This document shows, in pieces, positions 8,601 through 16,155 of a DNA stretch of 41,375 nt (positions within the stretch are counted from its first letter, which is position 1; each line of letters starts with the position of its first letter). Source of the stretch: JBDRNE01 sp043812935. GTDB lineage: Bacteria > Omnitrophota > Gorgyraeia > Tantalellales > Tantalellaceae. The notes under the pieces are model-generated. The model had not been told where the DNA came from and ran no database searches. It saw nothing but the letters and a program-made list of their open reading frames with translations. The translations under genes were made by a program, and so were the position numbers. The stretch is from assembly GCA_043812935.1 (NCBI GenBank), contig JBDRLO010000077.1:1-41375 (forward strand). The letters are read 5' to 3'.

Positions 8601-9166
8601 AAAAATTTCAAAAAAGAAAAAAACTTCTTGTGTCTAAACGGTTTCAAACAAAATATATTTGTTTGATTTTATTGTTTATGTTTATAGCCGCTTTAGTTAC
8701 AGGTTATACCGTGTATTTTACTACCTGGTCGATGTTTGGTGAAAAATTGGCCGCTGTATATCCTCAGGGCCTGCTTTTTGATATTGTTAAAAAAGTGAAT
8801 ATGGTTTTATTGATGAGACTGTTTTTTTTAAGCCCCGTAGTTGTTTTTATAGCGCTTGTTTTATCCAATAGAATTGCGGGCCCGATATATAGTATGAAAG
8901 TTTTTTTGAACAAGGTTCGGGATGGTAAGTATGAAGAACGGTTGAGGTTGAGAAAAAAAGATGAATTACATGATTTAGCGGGTTCAATAAATAACTTTGT
9001 GTCCGGACTCAATGAGGAAAAAAATAAAAGGTTAAGAAGGATAAATATTTTAAAAGGGCATACAGAGAAGTTATACGAGGGAATAATGACAGGAGAAAGG
9101 GAAAAGGAAGAAGTGCTTAAAATTGTTAAGAGGATGAAAGAGGAAATAGAAGGTATCGCGGGATAA
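8597..9166 (+). CDS. HAMP-domain membrane protein without output domain
   Basis: A 189-residue protein with two transmembrane helices (ICLILLFMFIAALVTGYTVY and LFFLSPVVVFIALVL). The HAMP linker follows directly: SNRIAGPIYSMKVFLNKV, then LRLRKKDELHDLAGSINNF. The rest, about 55 residues, is a charged coiled coil. There is no kinase, methyl-accepting or cyclase domain, so any signal must pass to a partner protein. The start at 8597 overlaps the stop of the PDZ gene by the ATGA arrangement and was preferred over the in-frame TTG at 8579. Small HAMP proteins paired with a secreted PDZ protein suggest a periplasm-to-cytoplasm relay, but this is only inferred. Confidence 0.75.
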   Translation: MKKFQKRKKLLVSKRFQTKYICLILLFMFIAALVTGYTVYFTTWSMFGEKLAAVYPQGLLFDIVKKVNMVLLMRLFFLSPVVVFIALVLSNRIAGPIYSMKVFLNKVRDGKYEERLRLRKKDELHDLAGSINNFVSGLNEEKNKRLRRINILKGHTEKLYEGIMTGEREKEEVLKIVKRMKEEIEGIAG

Positions 9167-9183
9167 TTTATTGGTGTTTCTGC

Positions 9184-9211
9184 TTGACATGGATGACAAA
9201 AACATTATAAT
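9184..9211 (+). promoter_or_regulatory. Sigma-70 promoter for polA-coaE-rho
   Basis: Perfect TTGACA at 9184-9189 and perfect TATAAT at 9206-9211, separated by 16 bp. Transcription would begin near 9218, leaving a 5' leader of about 134 nt before the polA start codon. It is the only strong promoter in the gap after the HAMP gene, so it probably drives polA, coaE and rho together. Confidence 0.8.
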
Positions 9212-9351
9212 AAAAGGCGTTGGAGAAGCTCACCGAAAGATAATCCATACTTAAAAATTTCACAAGCAAGGCTGTCATAATAAGTGTATTAAAAATATGT
9301 GTCATCATTCCTATTTATTTATGCAAATTCCGAATTTTTTAATTTTAAAAG

Positions 9352-12012
9352 ATGAATACTGATAGAAAAAACATATACTTGATAGATGGGCATGCTCTTT
9401 GTTATCGGGCATATTATGCTATACGTGAATTAACAACGTCAAAAGGTATGCCGACAAACGCTATTTATGGTTTTATTAATATGCTTCGCAAACTTTTTCG
9501 TGAATACGAACCAGGAATGATGACAATAGTTTTTGATTCGCCTGTGCCTACGGCGCGGCATAAAAAATACAAAGATTATAAGATTACGCGTAAACCCATG
9601 CCCGACGCTTTAATTTCACAAATGCCCAGGATTAAAGAAGTAGTTGAAGCTTATGGTATTCGTGTTTGCCAGATGGACGGCTATGAAGCGGATGATATTA
9701 TTGCGACTTTAGCTGAAAAAGCGTGTGATTGTCATCTGGATGTTACAATTGTAACCGGGGACAAAGATGCGTTGCAGCTTGTTAAAAAGGGTATACGTGT
9801 ATTAAGCCCGAATATGGGGGCAGACAAAATATATCACGCGGAGGAAATTAAAGACAAATATGGAGTTGGCCCTGACCTTATAATTGATCTTATGGCTCTT
9901 ATGGGCGATGCCAGCGATAATATTCCAGGAGTAAAAGGCATTGGCCGGTTGACTGCGAGCAAACTTGTGAGTGAATATGGTAGTCTCGAGGCTATTTATA
10001 ATAACATTGACAATTTATCGTCTGAATCTGTGCGTAAACGGCTTTTGGAAGGCAAAAAAATGGCAGAGCTTAGCCGGGAATTGATAGAATTGGATAAAAA
10101 AGTACCGATAAAAACAGATATGTCAATATTCATGTTAAATGAACCTGATATAGAAAAGCTGATAAAATTGTATCAGGAGTTTGAGTTTGAAAAACTTTTG
10201 AAAGAAATTATGCCTCAAAAACCGTCTTCCGAGGGAACGGTTATTGCAGACGGTATAGGTCATCTAAAACATTTGAAAAGTGAGATAAAAAAACACGGGA
10301 TTTTTTCTTTTTCAGTGAGAAGCGATTCAAAGGGGGAACAGTTAAAAAGCATTGCTATATGTGTGGAAAAAGGTAAATCTTATTTTTTTACGATGTATGA
10401 GATGAAAAATAAAAACAAAGAAGTGTATGAATTTTTGAAAAATATTTTTGAGGACGAAAATGTTCATAAGATAAGTTTTCGGGCGAAAGAGAATATTGCT
10501 ATTTTCAGAAAAAATGAGATAAATTTGAAGGGGATTGAATTTGACGCGGTTATAGCTGAATATTTAATAGACCCGGCAAGAGCAAAATATGATTTAAGCG
10601 GGATGACAATGAGATATTTGGGGTATAAGATTGCGGAACCGGGAGACGGTTTAAAATGGGATAAAAGCGGTCAAGCGAATATGGATCTTTTATCCGGTGA
10701 AGAGGAAGCTAAAAGTGTTTGCGGAGAAAGCGATACAATTATGCGTTTGTATGGGGTTTTACTTCCCATGCTTAAAAAGAAACATTTGGATTTGCTTTTT
10801 TCTGATGTTGAAATGCCTTTGATTGAAGTTCTTTCCGCCATGGAAAAAGAAGGCGTTAATGTGGACGTTGATTATTTAAAGAAACAATCAAAAGCAATGG
10901 GGCGGCAGCTTGACCATGTTTCAAAAGATATTTATACTCTTGCCGGAGAAGAATTTAACATTAATTCGCCTAAACAATTACAGAATATTTTATATGAAAA
11001 ACTGAAACTTCCCGCGATAAAAAAGACTAAAACCGGGATTTCGACTGATGAGTCGGTTCTAAATAAACTTGCCGGGATGCATGAACTCCCAAAGAAACTG
11101 CTTGAATACAGGGAATTGAACAAGCTTAAGACAGCATATTATGATTCTTTTGTTGGATTGGCCAAAGACGCGAAAATATACGCCCGGTTTAACCAAACAG
11201 TAACAACAACCGGACGGTTATCGTCCAGTGAACCTAATTTGCAGAATATTCCGATAAAAACTAAATTAGGCAAAGAAATACGGCGCGCTTTTATTGCAGG
11301 CGAAGACAGTGCAGTGCTCCTTTCTGCAGATTATTCCCAGATAGAATTGAGGATACTGGCACATTTATCAGAGGATGCCAATTTGATAGATGCGTTTCGG
11401 AAAGGCGAAGATGTTCATAGATTTACAGCCGCGCTTATTTTTGACCGCGACCTGAAAGATATAACCTATGATATGAGAAGTACGGCAAAAACCGTTAATT
11501 TTGGAATAATATACGGGATGAGTTCATTCGGACTTGCGCAAGATATGAATATAAGTTTGGCTGAAGCGCAGAAATTTATTGACGCGTATTTTGAACGTTA
11601 TAACGGTGTGAAAAAGTTTATTGATAATACGATTTCCCAGGCAAATGACAAAGGTTTTGTAACTACTTTCCTGAAAAGGAGAAGGTATATTCCAGGGTTT
11701 ACAAGTAGCGATAAACATGTCAGAGGTTTTTCTGAAAGAGCCGCGGTAAATACGCCTGTTCAAGGATCAGCTGCGGATCTTATAAAGCTTGCTATGATTG
11801 CGTGCTATAATGCTTTTAAAGATACTGATGTGAAAATGATTATCCAGGTACATGATGAACTGGTTTTTAAAGTCCCGAAAAAAAAATTAAATGAAACCGC
11901 TAAGAAAATAAAGAATATTATGGAAACAGTTGTTGATTTAAAAGTTCCGCTTAAAGTAGACATTGAAACAGGCGATAATTGGCTGGATATGAAAGATTAC
12001 GAACTAAAATAA
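9352..12012 (+). CDS. polA: DNA polymerase I
   Basis: Replication and repair polymerase, 886 aa. The 5'-nuclease domain (about 1-290) has YLIDGHALCYRAYYAIR, DGYEADDIIATLA, VTGDKDALQLV and LMGDASDNIPGVKGIG. The middle domain (about 300-480) has the 3'-5' exonuclease position, but the DxE motif is lost (it reads FSFSVRSDS), so proofreading is predicted absent, as in Taq and Bacillus enzymes. The polymerase domain has SADYSQIELRILAHLS (Asp660), TVNFGIIYGMSSFGLA with the O-helix Lys and Tyr, and QVHDELVF (Asp835). No good ribosome binding site precedes the ATG, but the protein start aligns with the family. coaE begins about 45 nt downstream. Confidence 0.97.
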   Translation: MNTDRKNIYLIDGHALCYRAYYAIRELTTSKGMPTNAIYGFINMLRKLFREYEPGMMTIVFDSPVPTARHKKYKDYKITRKPMPDALISQMPRIKEVVEAYGIRVCQMDGYEADDIIATLAEKACDCHLDVTIVTGDKDALQLVKKGIRVLSPNMGADKIYHAEEIKDKYGVGPDLIIDLMALMGDASDNIPGVKGIGRLTASKLVSEYGSLEAIYNNIDNLSSESVRKRLLEGKKMAELSRELIELDKKVPIKTDMSIFMLNEPDIEKLIKLYQEFEFEKLLKEIMPQKPSSEGTVIADGIGHLKHLKSEIKKHGIFSFSVRSDSKGEQLKSIAICVEKGKSYFFTMYEMKNKNKEVYEFLKNIFEDENVHKISFRAKENIAIFRKNEINLKGIEFDAVIAEYLIDPARAKYDLSGMTMRYLGYKIAEPGDGLKWDKSGQANMDLLSGEEEAKSVCGESDTIMRLYGVLLPMLKKKHLDLLFSDVEMPLIEVLSAMEKEGVNVDVDYLKKQSKAMGRQLDHVSKDIYTLAGEEFNINSPKQLQNILYEKLKLPAIKKTKTGISTDESVLNKLAGMHELPKKLLEYRELNKLKTAYYDSFVGLAKDAKIYARFNQTVTTTGRLSSSEPNLQNIPIKTKLGKEIRRAFIAGEDSAVLLSADYSQIELRILAHLSEDANLIDAFRKGEDVHRFTAALIFDRDLKDITYDMRSTAKTVNFGIIYGMSSFGLAQDMNISLAEAQKFIDAYFERYNGVKKFIDNTISQANDKGFVTTFLKRRRYIPGFTSSDKHVRGFSERAAVNTPVQGSAADLIKLAMIACYNAFKDTDVKMIIQVHDELVFKVPKKKLNETAKKIKNIMETVVDLKVPLKVDIETGDNWLDMKDYELK

Positions 12013-12056
12013 AAAAAATTGTATATAATATGCCACAAATGCCGAAAAATAAGGGT

Positions 12057-12662
12057 ATGGATGAAAAAAAAACAGTTGTTATAGGGGTAACCGGTGGCGT
12101 AGCTTCCGGCAAAACCATGGTTGCAGATATTTTTGCCGCCAAAGGCGCGGTTAAGATAGATGCCGATAAAATTGCGCATACAATATTAAAAGAGAATCAA
12201 CGAGTTAAACGGGAAATAATAACTTTTTTTGGAAAAAATATTTTATCAAACGGGCAAATTGACCGGAAAAAACTTGCAAGAGAAGTGTTTTCTGATAAAA
12301 ACAGTTTAACTGAACTTTGCCGGATAATGCATCCGGAGATAATATCCCGGATAAAACATGAAGTGGAATTGGTTAAAACCGGAGTTGTTGTAATTGACGC
12401 GCCGCTTTTAATTGAATCAGGGCTGAACGATTATGTAGATATTGTCGTTCTGGTTTCAGCGGCTGAAGAGTTACAGATAAAACGGGCTGTAAGTCGTGGT
12501 ATTTCTGAGATAGAGGCGAAAGAAATTATAATGAACCAAATGCCTCTTTCCGAAAAGGCTGAATATGCCGATTATATTATAGATAACACAAAAAACTTAA
12601 GTAATTTGAGAAAAGGAGCAGAACTGACATGGAAAAGAATAAAAGAAAAGAAAAAGAGTTAG
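12057..12662 (+). CDS. coaE: Dephospho-CoA kinase
   Basis: Last step of CoA synthesis, phosphorylating the ribose 3'-OH of dephospho-CoA. The protein is 201 aa, the usual length. The P-loop GVTGGVASGKT is at residues 10-20, followed by DADKIAHTIL, VVIDAPLLIESGL and a closing lid with RAVSRGIS. The ATG at 12057 gives a standard N-terminus of seven residues before the first strand; ATG 12030 in the same frame would add nine unneeded residues. Its 3' end overlaps the start of rho by 34 nt. coaX, for the first CoA step, lies at 34011 and panB at 23826, so pantothenate and CoA genes recur in this window. Confidence 0.93.
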   Translation: MDEKKTVVIGVTGGVASGKTMVADIFAAKGAVKIDADKIAHTILKENQRVKREIITFFGKNILSNGQIDRKKLAREVFSDKNSLTELCRIMHPEIISRIKHEVELVKTGVVVIDAPLLIESGLNDYVDIVVLVSAAEELQIKRAVSRGISEIEAKEIIMNQMPLSEKAEYADYIIDNTKNLSNLRKGAELTWKRIKEKKKS

Positions 12663-13909
12663 ACATAGTGCAATTGAAAAACATGAGAATTTCCGAATTA
12701 GCGGAACTGGCAAAAAAATTAAAAATCAACGGTATAAGCGGAGTAAAAAAGCATGACTTGATTTTTAAAATTTTGCAGGCAAAAATTGAAAAAAACGGAT
12801 TAGCCTATGGTGAAGGTGTGCTTGAAGTCCTGGATGACGGATTTGGCTTTTTAAGGAGTCACGATTATAATTATCTGCCTTGCCCTGATGATATTTATGT
12901 GTCACCGTCTCAGATCCGAAGGTTTAACCTTAAAACAGGCGATACTGTGAGCGGGCAAATACGTCCGCCCAAAGAAGGAGAAAGGTATTTTGCCTTGCTA
13001 AAAGTAGAGGCCGTTAATTTTGAAAACCCGGAAGTGGCTAAAAACAATATACTTTTTGAAAATTTAACGCCGCTATATCCTGATGAAAGGTTTAGTTTAG
13101 AAACCGATTCGAACGATATTTCCATGCGGGTGATGGATTTATTAACGCCTGTTGGAAAAGGGCAAAGAGGCCTTATAGTTGCTCCTCCATACAGCGGGAA
13201 AACGGTTTTTTTACAGAAATTTGCCAATAGTATTACAACTAATTATCCTGAAGTTAAACTTATAATTTTGCTTATAGATGAAAGGCCTGAAGAAGTTACG
13301 GATATGCAGCGTTCTGTAAAAGCTGAAGTTGTAGCTTCGACATTCGATGAACAGGCTCAAAGGCATACCCAGGTCGCGGAGATGGTCCTAAAAAAAGCCA
13401 AGAGGCTTGTTGAACACAAATATGATGTTGTAATACTGCTGGATTCAATAACGCGCTTAGCGCGTGCTTATAATACGGTGGTTCCGCATTCAGGGAAAAT
13501 TCTTTCCGGTGGTGTGGATGCAAATGCTTTGCATAAACCCAAACGCTTTTTTGGGTCAGCGCGTAATGTGGAGGAAGGCGGCAGTCTTACTATTATTGCG
13601 ACAGCTCTTATTGATACCGGAAGCCGTATGGATGAAGTTATTTTTGAGGAATTTAAAGGAACCGGTAATATGGAAATTCAGCTGGACAGGAACCTTTTCC
13701 AGCGCCGGATATACCCTGCAATAGATATAAAAAGATCAAATACCCGGAAAGAAGAGCTTTTGGTCGGAGATGACGAACTGAAAAAAGTATGGCTTATGAG
13801 GAAAGCTTTGAGTGATCTTGATTCAGTGGAAGCAATGCAGCTGCTAATTGACCGGTTAAAAAAGAGTAAAACAAATGACGAGTTTTTAAAAAATATGAGT
13901 AAAGCCTAA
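12629..13909 (+). CDS. rho: Transcription termination factor Rho
   Basis: Hexameric RNA helicase that terminates transcription, 426 aa. The N-terminal Rho_N helical domain is ISELAELAKKLKINGISGVK. The cold-shock-like RNA-binding domain has GVLEVLDDGFGFLR and PDDIYVSPSQIRRFNL. The ATPase core has the P-loop APPYSGKT (residues 185-192), LIDERPEEVTDM, the Walker B region VVILLDSITRLARAYN and the R-loop GSARNVEEGGSLTIIATAL. The P-loop has Tyr188-Ser189 where Lys-Ala is usual (PPKAGKT), while Lys191 and Thr192 are kept. Start ATG 12629 lies inside the end of coaE and is preceded by AAAAGGAGCAGA. Confidence 0.97.
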   Translation: MEKNKRKEKELDIVQLKNMRISELAELAKKLKINGISGVKKHDLIFKILQAKIEKNGLAYGEGVLEVLDDGFGFLRSHDYNYLPCPDDIYVSPSQIRRFNLKTGDTVSGQIRPPKEGERYFALLKVEAVNFENPEVAKNNILFENLTPLYPDERFSLETDSNDISMRVMDLLTPVGKGQRGLIVAPPYSGKTVFLQKFANSITTNYPEVKLIILLIDERPEEVTDMQRSVKAEVVASTFDEQAQRHTQVAEMVLKKAKRLVEHKYDVVILLDSITRLARAYNTVVPHSGKILSGGVDANALHKPKRFFGSARNVEEGGSLTIIATALIDTGSRMDEVIFEEFKGTGNMEIQLDRNLFQRRIYPAIDIKRSNTRKEELLVGDDELKKVWLMRKALSDLDSVEAMQLLIDRLKKSKTNDEFLKNMSKA

Positions 13910-13942
13910 AAATGTAATGAATAAAATTAAAGGTACATTTTT
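13908..13942 (+). terminator. Possible weak terminator after rho
   Basis: AAAAATGTA (13908-13916, starting in the rho stop codon) pairs with TACATTTTT (13934-13942) over 9 bp, with a 17-nt loop and further T-rich sequence. The stem is AT-rich, so termination would be inefficient. It separates the rho transcript from the rpmE promoter. Confidence 0.3.
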
Positions 13943-14002
13943 GCTTTTCAATCGGCATTTTTATATATTTTCTGAAAATAACCCGAAATTTGTATTAAAT
14001 AC

Positions 14003-14030
14003 TTGAATTTTTCCAGAATTTTAGTACAAT
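14003..14030 (+). promoter_or_regulatory. Sigma-70 promoter for rpmE
   Basis: TTGAAT at 14003-14008 and TACAAT at 14025-14030 with 16 bp between them. Each hexamer has two or fewer mismatches to consensus. The start would be near 14037, about 60 nt before the rpmE GTG codon. Confidence 0.6.
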
Positions 14031-14095
14031 ATAAGCTCGAAATATTGGTGTAACTATATTATAATTATATATTTATTTATAAGGGAGGATTAAAA

Positions 14096-14332
14096 GTGAA
14101 AAAAGATATACATCCAAAGTATATAGAAAGTACGATTGTTTGCGCGTGCGGGAATACTGTGCATACACGGTCAACTAAGCAAAGTATACATGTGGAAATT
14201 TGTTCACAGTGCCATCCATTTTATACTGGAAAACAAAAACTGGTCGATTCTGCTGGTAGAGTTGAACGGTTCCAGAAACGTTATTCCAAGAAAAAGGCAG
14301 AAGCGAAATCCGATACTTCTGCGGAAGCGTAA
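14096..14332 (+). CDS. rpmE: 50S ribosomal protein L31, zinc-binding form
   Basis: A 78-residue ribosomal protein. Begins MKKDIHPKYIESTIVCACGN and holds the four zinc-ligand cysteines as CAC and CSQCHPFYTGKQKL, so it is the C+ (type A) form. The tail VERFQKRYSKKKAEAKS is longer and more charged than in E. coli. Translation starts at GTG 14096 after AAGGGAGGATTAAAA. The gene has its own promoter and is followed by a hairpin before prfA. Confidence 0.96.
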   Translation: MKKDIHPKYIESTIVCACGNTVHTRSTKQSIHVEICSQCHPFYTGKQKLVDSAGRVERFQKRYSKKKAEAKSDTSAEA

Positions 14333-14346
14333 AATAAATTATTAAG

Positions 14347-14397
14347 CAGACCTTGTTGTGAAATGAAGAAATTTTGTGACAAGGTCTGATCTTTATT
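14347..14397 (+). terminator. Hairpin between rpmE and prfA
   Basis: CAGACCTTGT (14347-14356) and ACAAGGTCTG (14379-14388) form a perfect 10-bp stem with a 22-nt loop. ATCTTTATTA follows, a poor U-tract. It may be an attenuating terminator or an mRNA processing or stability hairpin that sets the L31:RF1 ratio. prfA starts 13 nt after the stem and has no ribosome binding site of its own in that space. Confidence 0.5.
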
Positions 14398-14401
14398 ACA
14401 A

Positions 14402-15481
14402 ATGTTTGAAAAATTTGAACAAAAAAAACTGGAATACAAAAAATTGGAAAAGGAGCTGTCTTCTCCGGAGCTTTTGTCCAATCGTGAACAATATCGTATA
14501 AAGTCTAAAAAGTACGCGGATCTTAAGGATATCGTTGCGCAGTATGATCAGTATTTGGCGTTGGTGAATGAAAAGAAGAGCCTTGAAAAGATGATTGAAG
14601 AAGAAGGCTCGGACAGCGAGTATTCTCTTTTGGCAAAGAAAGAACTGGAAAGTGTTAATAACGCGATAGCGGGAAAATCCAAGCAGTTGGAAGATATTCT
14701 TCTGGATGATGATAACACTGACTATAGCCGTAATATTATTATGGAAATACGTGCGGGAACCGGTGGTACCGAAGCTGGTTTATTTGCGGCAGATCTTTAT
14801 AAAATGTATGTAAAATATGCTGCAAGCAAGGGATGGAAAACTTCGGTTATAAGTTTGAGTGAAACAGAGCTTGCCGGGATAAAAGAAGTGATTTTTTCAA
14901 TTGAGGGACGTAATGTTTTTAAGTTTCTTAGGTTTGAGATGGGAACTCATCGTGTGCAGCGTGTGCCTCAAACAGAAGCGAGTGGACGCATACATACTTC
15001 AGCGGCTACTGTTGCGGTATTGCCTGAAGCGGATGATGTTGAAATTGATATACGAACTCAGGATTTAAAAATCGATACATATCGGGCGTCCGGTGCAGGC
15101 GGACAACATGTAAATGTAACGGATTCTGCCATTAGGATAACTCATTTGCCAACCGGTATTATTGTCAGTTGTCAGGATGAAAGAAGCCAGCACAAAAATA
15201 AAGCCAAGGCTATGAGGGTACTTAAAGCGCGTATATTGGAAAAAAAACAGGAAGAACAAAGAAAGACAATATCCGATAATAGAAAAAAGCAGGTTGGAAG
15301 CGGAGACCGATCCGAAAAAATCCGGACTTATAATTTCCCGGAAAATCGTGTTACGGATCACCGGATAAATTTAACGATTTACAATCTGGCAAATATCCTG
15401 CAAGGGGAAAACGCTTTGGACGAATTTATTACCTCTATTGAAGAGGAAGATAGAAAACTTAGATTAGGAACAATAACCTGA
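14402..15481 (+). CDS. prfA: Peptide chain release factor 1
   Basis: Reads UAA and UAG stop codons and triggers peptide release; 359 aa. The N-terminal coiled region is MFEKFEQKKLEYKKLEKEL. The recognition domain contains GTHRVQRVPQTEASGRIHTS, in which the PxT tripeptide is Pro189-Gln190-Thr191 (usually PAT or PVT), marking it as RF1 and not RF2. The catalytic GGQ is at residues 233-235 (GAGGQHVN). prmC, which methylates that Gln, follows after 2 nt. The start is ATG 14402, immediately after the rpmE hairpin. Confidence 0.96.
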   Translation: MFEKFEQKKLEYKKLEKELSSPELLSNREQYRIKSKKYADLKDIVAQYDQYLALVNEKKSLEKMIEEEGSDSEYSLLAKKELESVNNAIAGKSKQLEDILLDDDNTDYSRNIIMEIRAGTGGTEAGLFAADLYKMYVKYAASKGWKTSVISLSETELAGIKEVIFSIEGRNVFKFLRFEMGTHRVQRVPQTEASGRIHTSAATVAVLPEADDVEIDIRTQDLKIDTYRASGAGGQHVNVTDSAIRITHLPTGIIVSCQDERSQHKNKAKAMRVLKARILEKKQEEQRKTISDNRKKQVGSGDRSEKIRTYNFPENRVTDHRINLTIYNLANILQGENALDEFITSIEEEDRKLRLGTIT

Positions 15482-15483
15482 AA

Positions 15484-16155
15484 ATGAGTGATACAGTACC
15501 AGTGCAATATGAGCGGGGCGAAGAAATTTTTATGGGAATGCGGGTGAAAGTTGATGAACGTGTTTTAATCCCGCGTCCGGAAACTGAACTTCTTGTAAGA
15601 ACAACAGCAGATATATGTAAAAAGAAAAATAAAGAAAATCTGAAAATACTTGAATTAGGCACCGGAAGCGGCATAATTCCTTTGGGTTTAACACAGCTAA
15701 TAGATAATTGTGAAATAATTTCATCGGATATAAGTAAAGATGCTTTGGAAGTAGCGCGTTACAACTTAAGAAAATTCAGACGGGAAAACAAAATAAAATT
15801 AGTTCTTTCAGATATGTTTTCGTTCTTTTCACAGGGGTATGATGGTTTTTTTGACTGTATAGTGGCAAATCCGCCGTATGTTTCAAAAAAAGATTATGAA
15901 AAACTTGATGCTTGGGTTAAGGCTGAACCGCGTATCGCACTTTATGCCGGAGAAGAGGGAATGGATTATTTAGATATTATAATTTCCGGCGGAGGGAAGC
16001 TGTTAGCTTCCGGTGGTTTTATCGCGCTAGAGATTGGATATGACCAAAGCGAAAAAGTAAAAAATGCATTTAGAATAAACGGTTTTGTTAATATTGCGAG
16101 TTTTATTGATTCAGCTGGATATGAACGGGTAATAGTAGGGGTTAAGAATGGATAA
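15484..16155 (+). CDS. prmC: Peptide chain release factor N5-glutamine methyltransferase, lacking the N-terminal domain
   Basis: Methylates the GGQ glutamine of RF1 and RF2 using S-adenosylmethionine. Only 223 aa, against about 280 for the family. It begins at the linker hairpin (VPVQYERGEEIFMGMRVKV, then LIPRPETE). The Rossmann methyltransferase follows, with ELGTGSGIIPLGL and the substrate-binding NPPY (Asn129). The roughly 60-70-residue helical N-terminal domain that normally contacts the release factor is missing. prfA ends only 2 nt before the start, so no room remains for it. The catalytic core looks intact. The gene overlaps murA by 8 nt. Confidence 0.9.
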   Translation: MSDTVPVQYERGEEIFMGMRVKVDERVLIPRPETELLVRTTADICKKKNKENLKILELGTGSGIIPLGLTQLIDNCEIISSDISKDALEVARYNLRKFRRENKIKLVLSDMFSFFSQGYDGFFDCIVANPPYVSKKDYEKLDAWVKAEPRIALYAGEEGMDYLDIIISGGGKLLASGGFIALEIGYDQSEKVKNAFRINGFVNIASFIDSAGYERVIVGVKNG

